NCBI RefSeq assembly: GCF_006937785.1
Contig: NZ_SJEE01000001.1
Location: 248,001 to 312,000, forward strand
From: Pseudanabaena sp. UWO311
GTDB taxonomy: Bacteria > Cyanobacteriota > Cyanobacteriia > Pseudanabaenales > Pseudanabaenaceae
DNA length: 64,000 nt
Reading direction: 5' to 3'
Shown here: in pieces, positions 18,510 through 29,742 of the stretch
How the letters are laid out: the number at the start of each line of letters is the position of its first letter
How positions within the stretch are numbered: position 1 is the first letter of the stretch
Notes under the pieces: generated by a model
What the model was told of the DNA's origin: nothing
What the model saw: only the letters and a program-made list of their open reading frames with translations
Databases searched by the model: none
Made by a program: the position numbers and the translations under genes

Positions 18510-21500
18510 TTATGTAGTCTTTAGAAGCTGTTTCTGAATAACTGTAATTAAATGAGATAGTTGCACAGGTTTAGCGAGATATTCATTCGCACCAACAGCT
18601 AAACATTTTTCGCGATCGCCTGCCATCGCCAAAGCTGTGAGAGCCACGATGGGAATATTGTTTACATCAGGATTTGCTCGTATAGTTTCAATTGCGCTAA
18701 TTCCATCTATTACTGGCATTTGAATATCCATCAGAATCAGATCAGGGTTTTGGGCGATCGTCATATTGATTGCTTCCTGACCATCAGATGCAAAAATCAG
18801 CCGATATCCTCTACTAGTTAAATAATTAGAGAAAGTCTCAATATTAATGGGATTATCATCTGCTAGCAAAATCAAAGGATTAACAGCTAGATTATTCCCT
18901 AAATTGCTTACTTGTTTAAGATTCTGATCGAAGGAATCTAATGGAGGCTCAGCTTTATCTGATTGACCTAATTCAATCGATTCTGTATAGGGTAAAACTA
19001 TCGAAAAACAACTACCCTCACCAACTTGACTAGTAACACTCACATAGCCACCATGTAATTCTGTAAGCTGCTTAACGAGAGTAAGCCCCAACCCCGTACC
19101 AGAATATTGTCGGTTTAGACTACTATCGATCTGCACAAAAGCTTGAAATAAATTACTGATATCTTCTGGAGAAATGCCAATACCTGTATCAATAATTGAG
19201 AAGACCATTGTATAAGAGTATTCAGCATTTAGCTCTGTTGTTTCTGATGCTTGTAGCTTAACTTCTAAGCAAACTTTCCCCCCTTTAGGTGTAAACTTGA
19301 CCGCATTGCTAAGCAGATTTATTAAAGCTTGCCTCATCCGTCGTTCATCAACTGTGATCATTTTGATGCTGTGATTGATAGACAACTTGAGTTGAATATT
19401 TTTCTGATTAGCGATTTGCTTAACAAAGTTTAGGCTAGATTTGCAGAGATATTCGATCGCTACGGAACTAAGCTCTAGATCTAATTTACCTGCTCCAATT
19501 TTGGCTACATCCAAAATGTCATTAATTAATTCTAATAAATGCCGACCACTAGTTTCGATTAGGGATAGCGATCGCATCTGTCGCTCGTTTAAATCTCCAA
19601 ATACTCCCGTCATCAAACCTTCAGACATCCCCAACACAGCATTAAGCGGAGTCCGAAGTTCATGGCTCATATTGGCAAGAAATTCATCCTTTAGTCTAGT
19701 CGCTCTAGCAAGCTCACTATTAGCCACGCTTAGTTGCTGATTGGTATCCTGAAGCTCTTGAGTACGTTGCGCAACTCTTGACTCCAATTGTTGATTGAGT
19801 TGATATAGCTCATCGATCGCTTCTTGTCGTTCTATCTCTGCACTAGCTAAAGATTTTTCAGTTTGTTTGCGATCGCTAATATCTTCGATGACCCCGACAA
19901 AAAGTGGTGGCTGACCAACTTCATCCAATATTTTAGAACTAGTTGTTCGTACCCAAATCATTTCCCCATTTCGGTGAAAAAGCCGTTTTTCCATTTGATA
20001 GCTTTCACTTTCATCAGACAAGACTTGACTACGCAGTCGCAAATTATCTTCTATATCTTCAGGCAGCATGTTGTCAGTAAATCGCATTAATTGCAATTCA
20101 TTTTCAGAATAGCCGACCATTTCTTGATAGCAGGGATTAGTACGAATGAAATGACCATTTGTATCTGTAATAGCCATACCCACTGGCGACTGTTCAAACA
20201 TGGCGCTCAAGAGAGATTCGCTTGCTCTTAAGCGTTGTTCACTCTCCCTTAAAGCTATTTCTGCAATCTTGCGATCGCTAATATCTTCAGCAATAGCAGC
20301 CATTTGCTCAATTTTTCCATTAGCATTTTTTAAGGGAAAGCAGCGCCCCCATATCCATCGAATAGTGCCATCAGGACGAATAATTCGATACTCATCACTA
20401 AAGAATCCACTATTAACCGTTAATTTATAAAGCTGAAGGACTTTATCAATATCTTCAGGATGGATAGATTGCATCCAAACTTCTGGATTTTGATATAAAT
20501 ACTCACTTGAGTGTCCCCAAATTTCAGAATATCGAGGACTTACATACACTACCTTCCCAGAGCTAAATTCACGAAGAATAATTGCTCCACGATTATTCTC
20601 AGCGAATTGACGAAACATATTATTACTGTCTGCTAGGGCAAATGTGCTTGCTTGCACTTGGCTCTCTAACAGTTTATTGCGACTTTCAAGTAGTTCTAGT
20701 TTCTCTTGCTCTAGTCGAGACATCTTTGTTTCTAGCGTCGAGACTAATTTATAAATCTCGGTAGGCTGAAGGGTATTGAGCAAATCAGTTTGGCTAATGA
20801 TACCTTCCATTGTTCCATCTGCATTAGTCACGATTAAGTGATTAATCATCCGTTCTTGCATTATTTCTCGCACTGTCCAAAGCGTCTCATCTGGACTGAC
20901 TGTAGCAACTGGAAAGCTCATTACTAGTTGTACAGATGTTGTCACCAGAGCTAACTCTAAAGCAAGATATTGAACGATATCGCCCTCAGTTAAAATTCCT
21001 ATAGGCAATAAGCCATTATCTCCCTCTTCTATGATCACTACTGAGCTAACTTTTTGTTCCAGCATTAAGTTGGCAATCTGTGCGACCGAAGCTGTAGAAT
21101 CTGCATAAATTACATGAGTAATCATGACCTCCTTAACCTGACGCAAACGCAACATATCAATGGGACGAAGTAATTGCCGTAAACTCTCATGGGTGAGCAA
21201 TCCAACGATTTCACCGAGATCATTTACTAGGGGCAAATGTCGAATTCGATAGCGATGAAAGCGATTAATCGCCACAAGTATATCGGTAAATTCCCACTCC
21301 AACAGCGCTTGAACTGGATATACCATTACCTCCGCGATCGCAGTTTCGAGAAGAGTTTGCGCCGAATTTTGGACTAAAGTTTCAGGATTTGCATTTTGTC
21401 CACATAGCTTAACCAAGTCACGTTCAGTCAAAATGCCAATTAATTTTTTTCCTTCAGTTACTAAAATGCAACTGTTTTGGGCATGTGCTAATTGCAAATT

Positions 21501-21665
21501 TGTTTCTGAGTCAATCTCACATAATAAATTGCAAGTTTGTCGGCCTACACTCATCAGGGTGATCGCGTCGGCAACAGTTGCACTTGCAGCGATCGTTAAG
21601 GGAGAGCGAATAATCGCTTGTTCTAGTGGTACTTCCTGACTATTCGTATACATAGGTGAACCCAC
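18510..21665 (-). CDS. hybrid sensor histidine kinase: 4x CBS, 2x PAS/PAC, HisKA, HATPase, REC
   Basis: CBS-type GILTERDLVKLC / GLLTHESLRQLL / GILTEGDIVQYL / GIISQTDLLNTL; FLANMSHELRTPLNAVLGMSEGL; GTGLGLTLVKQL; LMDIQMPVIDG. Confidence 0.92.
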   Translation of the reverse strand: MGSPMYTNSQEVPLEQAIIRSPLTIAASATVADAITLMSVGRQTCNLLCEIDSETNLQLAHAQNSCILVTEGKKLIGILTERDLVKLCGQNANPETLVQNSAQTLLETAIAEVMVYPVQALLEWEFTDILVAINRFHRYRIRHLPLVNDLGEIVGLLTHESLRQLLRPIDMLRLRQVKEVMITHVIYADSTASVAQIANLMLEQKVSSVVIIEEGDNGLLPIGILTEGDIVQYLALELALVTTSVQLVMSFPVATVSPDETLWTVREIMQERMINHLIVTNADGTMEGIISQTDLLNTLQPTEIYKLVSTLETKMSRLEQEKLELLESRNKLLESQVQASTFALADSNNMFRQFAENNRGAIILREFSSGKVVYVSPRYSEIWGHSSEYLYQNPEVWMQSIHPEDIDKVLQLYKLTVNSGFFSDEYRIIRPDGTIRWIWGRCFPLKNANGKIEQMAAIAEDISDRKIAEIALRESEQRLRASESLLSAMFEQSPVGMAITDTNGHFIRTNPCYQEMVGYSENELQLMRFTDNMLPEDIEDNLRLRSQVLSDESESYQMEKRLFHRNGEMIWVRTTSSKILDEVGQPPLFVGVIEDISDRKQTEKSLASAEIERQEAIDELYQLNQQLESRVAQRTQELQDTNQQLSVANSELARATRLKDEFLANMSHELRTPLNAVLGMSEGLMTGVFGDLNERQMRSLSLIETSGRHLLELINDILDVAKIGAGKLDLELSSVAIEYLCKSSLNFVKQIANQKNIQLKLSINHSIKMITVDERRMRQALINLLSNAVKFTPKGGKVCLEVKLQASETTELNAEYSYTMVFSIIDTGIGISPEDISNLFQAFVQIDSSLNRQYSGTGLGLTLVKQLTELHGGYVSVTSQVGEGSCFSIVLPYTESIELGQSDKAEPPLDSFDQNLKQVSNLGNNLAVNPLILLADDNPINIETFSNYLTSRGYRLIFASDGQEAINMTIAQNPDLILMDIQMPVIDGISAIETIRANPDVNNIPIVALTALAMAGDREKCLAVGANEYLAKPVQLSHLITVIQKQLLKTT

Positions 21666-21768
21666 AAAATTTTATAAAATTTCTATACAAACATCCCTTG
21701 GCTAAATTCTACTTTAAGTTATTGATTTTTACTTGACAATCACAAATTTGCCAGCAATTCTCATTATA

Positions 21769-21820
21769 AAAATCGGGTTTTTGAAAGCCACTTTGGGCGG
21801 GCTTTCAAAAACCCGATTTT
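21769..21820. repeat. palindrome, 21-bp arms
   Basis: AAAATCGGGTTTTTGAAAGCC actttgggcg GGCTTTCAAAAACCCGATTTT. Confidence 0.93.
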
Positions 21821-21862
21821 GGTATTTACAGAGCCAAAGGCTCTGTAAATACCAAAATCGGG
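21812..21862. repeat. perfect palindrome, 24-bp arms, overlapping the previous one
   Basis: CCCGATTTTGGTATTTACAGAGCC-AAA-GGCTCTGTAAATACCAAAATCGGG. Confidence 0.95.
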
Positions 21863-21877
21863 CATAAGCAATAAATT

Positions 21878-21927
21878 CCAAACCCTTAAGGCTGCGCCTC
21901 TGCGGGGGGGCAACCTTAAGGGTTTGG
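21878..21927. repeat. inverted repeat, 14-bp outer arms, imperfect centre
   Basis: CCAAACCCTTAAGG...CCTTAAGGGTTTGG. Confidence 0.88.
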
Positions 21928-22359
21928 CTGTCTAATGGATTAAGTGTGTCTAATTAAAGAGAATTCCTGCGAATTTGCTAGCGATTGTCATTATGAAACT
22001 GAATTTGAATTTTGTTAACCTAGATGCTGAGTACAACAGTTCTAAATATGAAAACAATTTTGGATTGTGTGTGTTAATGCTGCTGGAAGACTATCTCAAT
22101 AGTATTGAAATTTGCTAAATATTTGCCAAATATTTGCTTAACACAGAAAAAAAGAATAATTCATATAGTATAGTAATCTTTAAACCAGTCTTCCAAGATA
22201 GACTCAGGTAAAAAGTTTGTTTAATAGTTTTTTTAACTGTATCTAAAGCTACTTAGTGAGATTCTTATGATTACTTTGTAAACAGATACTTTATATCAGC
22301 AGGTGGTAAAGATATATGTCTATATTCTATTTGCCTATGATTTTCAGTATTGCTTATCC

Positions 22360-23574
22360 ATGCTACTTACCAGACTTGCTCTTGTGGACACATCAATTCA
22401 ATTACAACCTAAGTTTATTCAAGATTTGAAGCAGTTACATGTCCTGTTTCAACAGGCTACTGGTGAATTGTTGGTAACTGGAGACCAAGAGACAGATCCA
22501 GCTTGGAATATATATTTTTATCTAGGACGTTTGGTATATGCAACTGGAGGCAAACATCGTGTCCGCAGGTTGGCTAGAGCGATTCGGCAACATTCACCCA
22601 ATGTAAATATTCAAGAATTACTAGAACAGGCTAAGCCTAACGCCGAAGCTTGGGAGCTAAAAATTATTGAACAGGCTATCCACGAAAATTCGCTGACTAC
22701 TGAGCAAGCTCGATCAATTATTCAGTCAAGTATTCATGAAGTCTTTTATAGTCTTAGTGATCAAAAAAATCCCAAATCATCTTGGAAACCACTAGAAGCC
22801 TTAGCCTTTAAGCCAATCGTTGCCCTGCCTACGATCCAGACCCTAGATAGCGTTGTTGTAGCTCAATCAAGGTGGCAACAGGCGGGATTGTCGCATGTAC
22901 AGAATATGATTCAAGGGTTTTCCTTTGATTTAGCGCCCTATCTGGCTAATCCAGATCAATTAGACGTGATGTTAAATGCTGATGCCATCACGAGCAAAAC
23001 CTATAAAACTCTCAAGAAAATTGTTAATGGCAAAAATACTCTATGGGATATGTCAATCATCATGCACTGCTCGATGATTGCCGTGATGCGATCGCTATTA
23101 CCTCTTGTCGTAGATGGAATTGTAGCTTTTCGCGAAGTTCCTGATTGGATATCACCAAATTGGAAACAGCCTAGTAAGCCAATTAATGTCCCACTTCGAG
23201 GTTTGATTGCTTGTATTGATGACAGCCCTCAAGTAGCAGTTGAAATGAAGCGAATACTTGAACCATTGGGCTATGAAGTTCTGGGCATTACTGAGCCTTT
23301 ACAAAGTGTTAGTACTTTATTGCAACGTAAGCCCGACTTAATTTTTCTTGATTTGGTGATGCCAAACACTAATGGTTACGAACTATGTACTTTTTTACGG
23401 AAAACCACCACATTTCAGGAAATCCCTATTGTGATTTTGACTGGACGAGATGGGATGATTGATCGGGTAAGAGCGAAGATGGCTGGCTCATCGGACTTTT
23501 TGAGCAAACCACCAGATCCTGTGAAAGTTTTGCAAATATTGCGCAAGTTTTTGCAGATTCCTGAGCTTAATTAG
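22360..23574 (+). CDS. PatA/PixG-like response regulator (DUF4388-like + REC)
   Basis: FQQATGELLVTGDQETDPAWNIYFYLGRLVYATGG; C-terminal REC ACIDDSPQVAVEMKRIL...DLIFLDLVMPNTNGYELC; ORF extends to 22303. Confidence 0.88.
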   Translation: MLLTRLALVDTSIQLQPKFIQDLKQLHVLFQQATGELLVTGDQETDPAWNIYFYLGRLVYATGGKHRVRRLARAIRQHSPNVNIQELLEQAKPNAEAWELKIIEQAIHENSLTTEQARSIIQSSIHEVFYSLSDQKNPKSSWKPLEALAFKPIVALPTIQTLDSVVVAQSRWQQAGLSHVQNMIQGFSFDLAPYLANPDQLDVMLNADAITSKTYKTLKKIVNGKNTLWDMSIIMHCSMIAVMRSLLPLVVDGIVAFREVPDWISPNWKQPSKPINVPLRGLIACIDDSPQVAVEMKRILEPLGYEVLGITEPLQSVSTLLQRKPDLIFLDLVMPNTNGYELCTFLRKTTTFQEIPIVILTGRDGMIDRVRAKMAGSSDFLSKPPDPVKVLQILRKFLQIPELN

Positions 23575-23650
23575 CTTAGAGAAGCCACTAATTCAAAGCA
23601 TTTACCTTAATAAATCATCAATCAATAACACATTAAAGGAAAATTTTTAT

Positions 23651-24016
23651 ATGAGTACGATTTTAGTCGTTGAAGACACAATGACTCAAGCGGAGATTAT
23701 TACAGGAAGTCTTAGAAATGCTGGGTTTAATACTATCTTGGCAACGAACGGCGATGAAGCTCGAACTAAAATTAGCCAACAAAAGCCCAGTGCTATTGTT
23801 ATGGATGTGGTTTTACCCAATGAAAGTGGATTTGAGTTGTGCCGAGACCTAAAGGACAAGCCAGAGACTAAAGATATACCGATCATTCTTTGTTCTACTA
23901 AGAGTGGTGAGATGGATAAATTTTGGGGGATGAAACAAGGCGCATCGGCTTATCTGACCAAGCCAGTTGATGCTGCTGAACTGATCCGTACAATCAAGTT
24001 GCTAGTAAAAGATTAG
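23651..24016 (+). CDS. PilH/PixH-like single-domain response regulator
   Basis: STILVVEDTMTQAEIITGSLRNAGFNT...VMDVVLPNESGFELCRDLK. Confidence 0.9.
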   Translation: MSTILVVEDTMTQAEIITGSLRNAGFNTILATNGDEARTKISQQKPSAIVMDVVLPNESGFELCRDLKDKPETKDIPIILCSTKSGEMDKFWGMKQGASAYLTKPVDAAELIRTIKLLVKD

Positions 24017-24029
24017 GAAAGCGATCGCT

Positions 24030-24557
24030 ATGACAAATCAGATGATTAGCAGTCAGAAAAAATCAACTCAGCTAGCTAAGTATCACGCTGCGATTGAGCA
24101 ATTTCTGTCATTTTATTTGGATGCGAATCAGCAAGCTTTACTGCCAACTCAACAATTACTCGAAATCGTCAAAGTTAGTCTGGTAGAAATAACCGCGATC
24201 TCAGGGCTAGCTCCCAGCATTATGGGCATATATAACTGGCGGGGAGATGTGATCTGGGTCGTTGATTTAGCTAGTCTTTTAGGATATAAGCCTCTTTATG
24301 CACAGCAATATGAGCAGGAGAAACTTCAGGACAAATGCCACATTATATTTCTGCGTAGTCAAGATAATGTAATTGGCTTTGCAGTACAGCGTGTGGGGCA
24401 GATAGTTAAATGTGATATTTCCACAATTCAAACTTCAGATCTCACATTTGCAAATCCAGCTATGATGCAGGCTTGTCGAGGCTATTGGTTGAGTGGGGCA
24501 GAGGAAACTTTTTTAGTAATTGATGGCGATGCGATTGTCGAGATTGCAAGTAAATAG
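24030..24557 (+). CDS. CheW-like chemotaxis coupling protein (PilI/PixI type)
   Basis: SGLAPSIMGIYNWRGDVIWVVDLASLLG typical CheW core. Confidence 0.88.
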   Translation: MTNQMISSQKKSTQLAKYHAAIEQFLSFYLDANQQALLPTQQLLEIVKVSLVEITAISGLAPSIMGIYNWRGDVIWVVDLASLLGYKPLYAQQYEQEKLQDKCHIIFLRSQDNVIGFAVQRVGQIVKCDISTIQTSDLTFANPAMMQACRGYWLSGAEETFLVIDGDAIVEIASK

Positions 24558-24677
24558 ATTAATTTCTGGTCATAACCACGTTATGCTTTTGTCGTAATTT
24601 TTCTGGGATTTGACTGATTGAAAATTACAAGTTTTATTTTTAAATACTTTTTAGATATTTAGGGAGCAGGATCAATA

Positions 24678-27014
24678 ATGTTGACACAAAATAATCAGCC
24701 AAAAAACCAACCTCAATCAGCAGATGCTGAAATAAATGGTAATAGCGCTACTGCAACTAATGCAGAGTCTCTCGAAAACTTACTAGAAGATGCCTTTTCA
24801 ACCATTCCTCAAGAGCCTAAACAAAAAAAATGGGGCTGGAGATCGCTGTCTCTGCGGAACAAGGCAACGTTATTAGCAGTATTGATTAGTACGATTCCTG
24901 TAGTCGCGATCGGTAGTGCAGCTTACTACTTCTCTAGCCGTTCACTTGATGAACAAATTCGTGAATCGCAGCTGCAAAAGATCAGTACGGTCGCTAACAA
25001 AATCAATCGCTTTATATATGAGCGTTATGGCGATGTTCAAGTACTGGCAAGTCATCCTATTTTCACAAATCGCAAGGCTCAAGCTGTTATTAACCTAGCC
25101 GATCGCGAAGCTATTTTGAATGACTATGCCAAAGTCTATGGCGTATACAACCTGATTGCGTTTGCGGATTTGGAGGGGAACACGCCAATTCGTTCAACGA
25201 TTACAGATGATCCTGCACCAAATATCAAAGAACGTGACTTCTTTAAAATGGCTTTATCCACAGGTAAGCCATTCATTAGTCAGCCTGGGAAATCAACCGT
25301 TACCAAAAAAGTTAGCTTGTTTTTATCCTCTCCTGTAAAGGAAATTGGCTCAGATAAGCTTATTGGCGTTGTGCGGACAAGGATACCAATTGAAAAACTT
25401 GAGGATGTTGTTAAAGATGGTGTTAGTGAAGATGAAGAATACCATTTGATTGATGGGGCAGGCAAAATGTTTGTAGTCAAAGAAAAGGAAGAATTAGATA
25501 AATCAGCTAAAGAATCATTTCCCAGCCTAGCTTCTGCGATTGACCGCAAGACTGCTGCTACAGAAATCAGTATCGATAGTGGTAAAGAGCAACTCTTAGC
25601 CTATTTCCCATTGCCTAATTTTCAGAATATGCCCAATCTCAATTTGGGCGTAATCTTATCGATTGAGACTCGTTTAGCCTTTAAACCCCAACGCGATCTG
25701 TTAATTACTCTAGCTACTGGAACAGGCATTACTACTATATTAGTAGCATTGTTAGCAGCTTTTATCGCCAATCGAGCTGTAAAACCAATTCAAGAAGCGG
25801 CTACAGTGGCCGAAAAGATTGGGCTAGGCGATCTAGATACTCGCCTTGAGGTAGTGAGTGAAGATGAGCTAGGTGTTTTGTCTAGTAACATCAATGGCAT
25901 GGTCGAGCAACTCAAGTATCTGAGTGACATTCAGCAACAAGAAGCAGGAAGATTGGAAAATGCCCGTAAAGAGGCGAGAGCAGAAGCCGATGAACGGGCG
26001 GAACAACAAAAACAAGAAAAAGAATTTTTGCAACGTCGTGCATTAGAGCTATTGATGGAAGTTGATCCTGTTAGTCGTGGTGACTTGACGATTCGGGCGA
26101 ACGTAACTGCTGACGAAGTTGGGACGATCGCTGACTCGTACAACGCGATTATTCGTAACTTACGGAAACTAGTAGTTGAAGTGCAGGGAGCCTCACAATC
26201 TGTAACCCAAACGACTATCAGTAATGAAATATCAGTGCGATCGGTTTCTAATGAAGCATTGAAGCAGTCGGAATCGATTAACTCAGCGCTACAGGAAATT
26301 AAAGTCATGACTGAGTCAAGTCGAGGCGTAGAAAATAGAGCCAAACAAGCCGAACAGGGAATGCAAGTAGCAGTATCAGCCCTGCAAGAAGGAGACGAGG
26401 CGATGAACCGCACGGTTGAAGGGATTTCTGAGATCCGTGAAACTGTGTCGGAAACTGCGAAAAAGGTCAAACGTCTGGGAGAAACTTCACAAAAGATTTC
26501 GCGGATTGTTAACTTGATTAGTAACTTTGCCGCCCAAACTAACCTACTAGCTCTTAATGCTGCGATTGAAGCAGCCCGTGCTGGTGAAGAGGGACGAGGA
26601 TTTAGTGTGGTTGCGGAAGAGGTTCGAGATCTGGCGGAACAGTCGGCAACATCAACGGCAGAAATCGAACAATTAGTAGAAGAGATTCAATCTCAAACTA
26701 ATGAAGTAGTTGCAGCAATGGAAACTGGTACAGAACAGGTAGTCGCAGGGACAAAGCTTGTCCAAAATGCTCGTGAAAAGCTAAATCAGATTTCGATGGT
26801 GAGCAAACAAGTAAACTCAATTGTGCGCGAGATTGCGATCGCTGCGAATACCCAGACTAAAACCTCAGATCACATGGGTGAGACAATGCAAAGTATTGCC
26901 GCAATTGCTGAAGATACATCCAAGCAGTCCGAAGACGTAGCACGATCGTTCTCTGAGCTTTTGCAAGTTGCTCAAGATTTACAGGTGAGTGTATCTCAGT
27001 TTAAGGTTGCTTAA
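24678..27014 (+). CDS. methyl-accepting chemotaxis protein, Cache-type sensor, HAMP
   Basis: RDFFKMALSTGKPFISQPG...[64 protein letters not shown]. Confidence 0.93.
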   Translation: MLTQNNQPKNQPQSADAEINGNSATATNAESLENLLEDAFSTIPQEPKQKKWGWRSLSLRNKATLLAVLISTIPVVAIGSAAYYFSSRSLDEQIRESQLQKISTVANKINRFIYERYGDVQVLASHPIFTNRKAQAVINLADREAILNDYAKVYGVYNLIAFADLEGNTPIRSTITDDPAPNIKERDFFKMALSTGKPFISQPGKSTVTKKVSLFLSSPVKEIGSDKLIGVVRTRIPIEKLEDVVKDGVSEDEEYHLIDGAGKMFVVKEKEELDKSAKESFPSLASAIDRKTAATEISIDSGKEQLLAYFPLPNFQNMPNLNLGVILSIETRLAFKPQRDLLITLATGTGITTILVALLAAFIANRAVKPIQEAATVAEKIGLGDLDTRLEVVSEDELGVLSSNINGMVEQLKYLSDIQQQEAGRLENARKEARAEADERAEQQKQEKEFLQRRALELLMEVDPVSRGDLTIRANVTADEVGTIADSYNAIIRNLRKLVVEVQGASQSVTQTTISNEISVRSVSNEALKQSESINSALQEIKVMTESSRGVENRAKQAEQGMQVAVSALQEGDEAMNRTVEGISEIRETVSETAKKVKRLGETSQKISRIVNLISNFAAQTNLLALNAAIEAARAGEEGRGFSVVAEEVRDLAEQSATSTAEIEQLVEEIQSQTNEVVAAMETGTEQVVAGTKLVQNAREKLNQISMVSKQVNSIVREIAIAANTQTKTSDHMGETMQSIAAIAEDTSKQSEDVARSFSELLQVAQDLQVSVSQFKVA

Positions 27015-27027
27015 GTTAAAGATGGTC

Positions 27028-27060
27028 AAAGATGGTCAGCGCTTTTCGCTGACCATCTTT
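27028..27060. repeat. hairpin between the two MCP genes
   Basis: AAAGATGGTCAGCG cttt t CGCTGACCATCTTT. Confidence 0.9.
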
Positions 27061-27093
27061 ATTAAATATTAATCATTAGATTTAGAGAAAATT

Positions 27094-29697
27094 ATGTTAC
27101 TTAAAGACAAACCTGAGATGCCATCACCTGAGGATGCAGAGAAAATCTCACTTGTAACATCATCAGAAGACAGACAGATTTCGTTAACAAAGGCGAGATT
27201 GCCTAGACCTAAAGTCCCTTTTTGGAAGTTGCCCTCACAAGCTTGGAACAGCTTGGGTGTACGCTGGAAATTATCGATCGTACTATTGTTGGCTTCGGGG
27301 CTGCCAGTATTAATCGTGACCCAGACACTGGTTAAATACTCAGAACAGGCTGCTCTTAGAGAATTACGTACTTCAGTAAAAGAGAAAGGTTCGTTTTTTG
27401 TTTCGGAATATGTGCTTTGGACAAACAATGAAAGTAAGAAGGATGCCGAAGCGATCGCCAAAAGTATTGAAGATTCTAACTTGGATCTAAGCGATGCAAC
27501 TGCCCTAGCCCCTAAACGTTCTATTCTGCAACCATTACTTCAAATGAGCGGCGAAGGGCTCGATCCTGAATCGATTAAGAATGTAAAGTTGATCACAGAT
27601 AGCAGTGGTCGCAGTATTGAAGGAAATGCACTTGTTCTAAATGATGATTTTTCTAAGTTTCCACCGTTAGCAGCTAAAGACCAAAAGGAATTAGTTCCTC
27701 AGTTTTACAGACAGGAAACAGTCCCAGCGAATAGCAATTTATCGAATCTGCCGATTGTTAAAAATGCGATCGCGACTGGCAAGCCGATGTATGGAATTGA
27801 ATTGGTAAAATCAGCCGATCTACAAGCCTTAGGATTAGAAAAGCAAGCTAACATTGGCATTCGCCCCCAAATAACACAGGGGCTTATAGCATCAAAGCAG
27901 CCAGCTCCAATAGGAACCTACGACACTGAGCAGGGTAAGTCTGGCTTAGTAAGTATGGCGGTATATCCAATCAAGGTCAAAGGACGTGTAGTCGGGACTG
28001 CTGTGGTGGGAGCCTTGCTCAATCGAAACTATGGCATCGTTGATAAGTTTTCTAAAAGATACAATATTCCCACAGCAACGATTTTTGCACAAGATTGGCG
28101 AATCACCACCAACGTTCCTTATGTCGATCCGAACACTAAAAGCGCAGATAGTACCAGAGCGATCGGCACTCGTGCGGCGCGTGAAGTGTCGGATGCGTTG
28201 CTACAACAAGGTCAAGAATATATTGGGGAAACGAATATTACAGGTGTCAATTACTTGACATTTTATGCTCCTCTTTATGATCACCGTAAGCTACTTGATG
28301 ATACTGCCAAGCCCGTTGGCATTGCTTCTGTGGGTCTTCCTCTATCCGAAGTTCAAGAACTGTTAAGCATCTTGTCTAATGATGGCTATATAATCGCCTT
28401 GATTTCGATTGTGATTGCTAGTGCGATCGGTTTAATCATTGCTGGCTCTTTTTCCAGCCCCTTGCGCCGTTTGTCAAGTTTCACTCAAAAAGTGGGTCGT
28501 GGCGAAATGACCGAAAGATTAGCTGATAGCGATCGCGGTGATGAAATTGGCACCCTGTCACAAGAGCTCAACAACATGGCTGAACAGCTAGAAATGCTGA
28601 TTGCTGAGAAGCAGCTAGAAGCAGAGCGTATCGCGGTAGCTAGGCAGGAGGCAGCTAAAACCGAGGCAGAATCACGTATTCAAGAGCAACGTCAAGCGAA
28701 GGAATTCCTACAAAAACGAGCCTTGGAATTACTGATCGAAGTTGATCCAATCAGTCGTGGTGATTTAACTATTCGCGCTAATGTCACTGAAGATGAAATT
28801 GGCACGATTGCTGACTCCTATAATGCCACTATCAGAAACCTCAGTAAGCTGGTACTAGAAGTACAATCTGCGTCTCAGTCAGTATCTCAAAACGTTTTGA
28901 AGAATCAACCAACTATGGAAAACGTATCCAATGGAGCTTCAGAACAAGTAATAGCGATTAATCAGACTCTTGCAAGAATTCATACGCTCACCGAATTGAT
29001 CGCAGGTGTAGAAATGCGTGCAGTTCAAGCGGAAGCAAAGGTGGAATCAACGAACCAAGTGCTGATTGAAGGTGATGCGGCAATGAATAGAACAGTTGAA
29101 GGCTTCACGGCAATTCGTGAGACTGTAGCTGAAACCGCCGAAAAAGTGCAGCAATTAGGAGAGGCTTCCCAAAAAATCTCGAAGGTTGTCAAACTAATTA
29201 GTGGGTTTGCCAATCAGACCAATATGCTAGCGTTAAACGCTTCGATTGAAGCCGCAAGAGCTGGTGAGGAAGGTCAGGGCTTTGGTGTAGTTGCTAACGA
29301 AGTTCGTGCACTTGCCCAACGTTCGGCAAAAGCTACCACCGAAATTCGACAGTTGATCGAGGAAATCCAAGCTCAAGTTAGTGCCCTGATCAAAGCAATG
29401 GCAACGGGGACAAAACAAGTAAACAGTGGTTCACAATTGGTTGAAGAAACCCGCCAAAAGCTAACTGATATTTCGGTATCTAGCCAACAAGTTAACCAAT
29501 TGGTGAGGGAAATCGCTCAATCAGCTTCTTTGCAATCACAGACTTCGGATCAGGCTAGCCAAACGATTCAAAACGTAGCTGAGATAGCCACTGCCAACTC
29601 TGGCTATGCCCAAAACCTCAATGATTCCTTTAGCGAGTTACTTAAAGTTGCCGAAGAATTGCAAGTTAGTGTAGCTCAGTTTAAAGTCAATACTTAG
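27094..29697 (+). CDS. methyl-accepting chemotaxis protein, Cache-type sensor, HAMP (tandem paralogue)
   Basis: [50 protein letters not shown]. Confidence 0.93.
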   Translation: MLLKDKPEMPSPEDAEKISLVTSSEDRQISLTKARLPRPKVPFWKLPSQAWNSLGVRWKLSIVLLLASGLPVLIVTQTLVKYSEQAALRELRTSVKEKGSFFVSEYVLWTNNESKKDAEAIAKSIEDSNLDLSDATALAPKRSILQPLLQMSGEGLDPESIKNVKLITDSSGRSIEGNALVLNDDFSKFPPLAAKDQKELVPQFYRQETVPANSNLSNLPIVKNAIATGKPMYGIELVKSADLQALGLEKQANIGIRPQITQGLIASKQPAPIGTYDTEQGKSGLVSMAVYPIKVKGRVVGTAVVGALLNRNYGIVDKFSKRYNIPTATIFAQDWRITTNVPYVDPNTKSADSTRAIGTRAAREVSDALLQQGQEYIGETNITGVNYLTFYAPLYDHRKLLDDTAKPVGIASVGLPLSEVQELLSILSNDGYIIALISIVIASAIGLIIAGSFSSPLRRLSSFTQKVGRGEMTERLADSDRGDEIGTLSQELNNMAEQLEMLIAEKQLEAERIAVARQEAAKTEAESRIQEQRQAKEFLQKRALELLIEVDPISRGDLTIRANVTEDEIGTIADSYNATIRNLSKLVLEVQSASQSVSQNVLKNQPTMENVSNGASEQVIAINQTLARIHTLTELIAGVEMRAVQAEAKVESTNQVLIEGDAAMNRTVEGFTAIRETVAETAEKVQQLGEASQKISKVVKLISGFANQTNMLALNASIEAARAGEEGQGFGVVANEVRALAQRSAKATTEIRQLIEEIQAQVSALIKAMATGTKQVNSGSQLVEETRQKLTDISVSSQQVNQLVREIAQSASLQSQTSDQASQTIQNVAEIATANSGYAQNLNDSFSELLKVAEELQVSVAQFKVNT

Positions 29698-29742
29698 AAT
29701 CCATAAAGAGAGAGAATCAGGCAAAAAAGCAGGATAGCAGCC

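Noticed and set aside
25931-26470. 179-aa antisense ORF opposite MCP
   Set aside because: Cys/Ser-rich translation typical of the antisense frame of a strong CDS; no start or RBS support.
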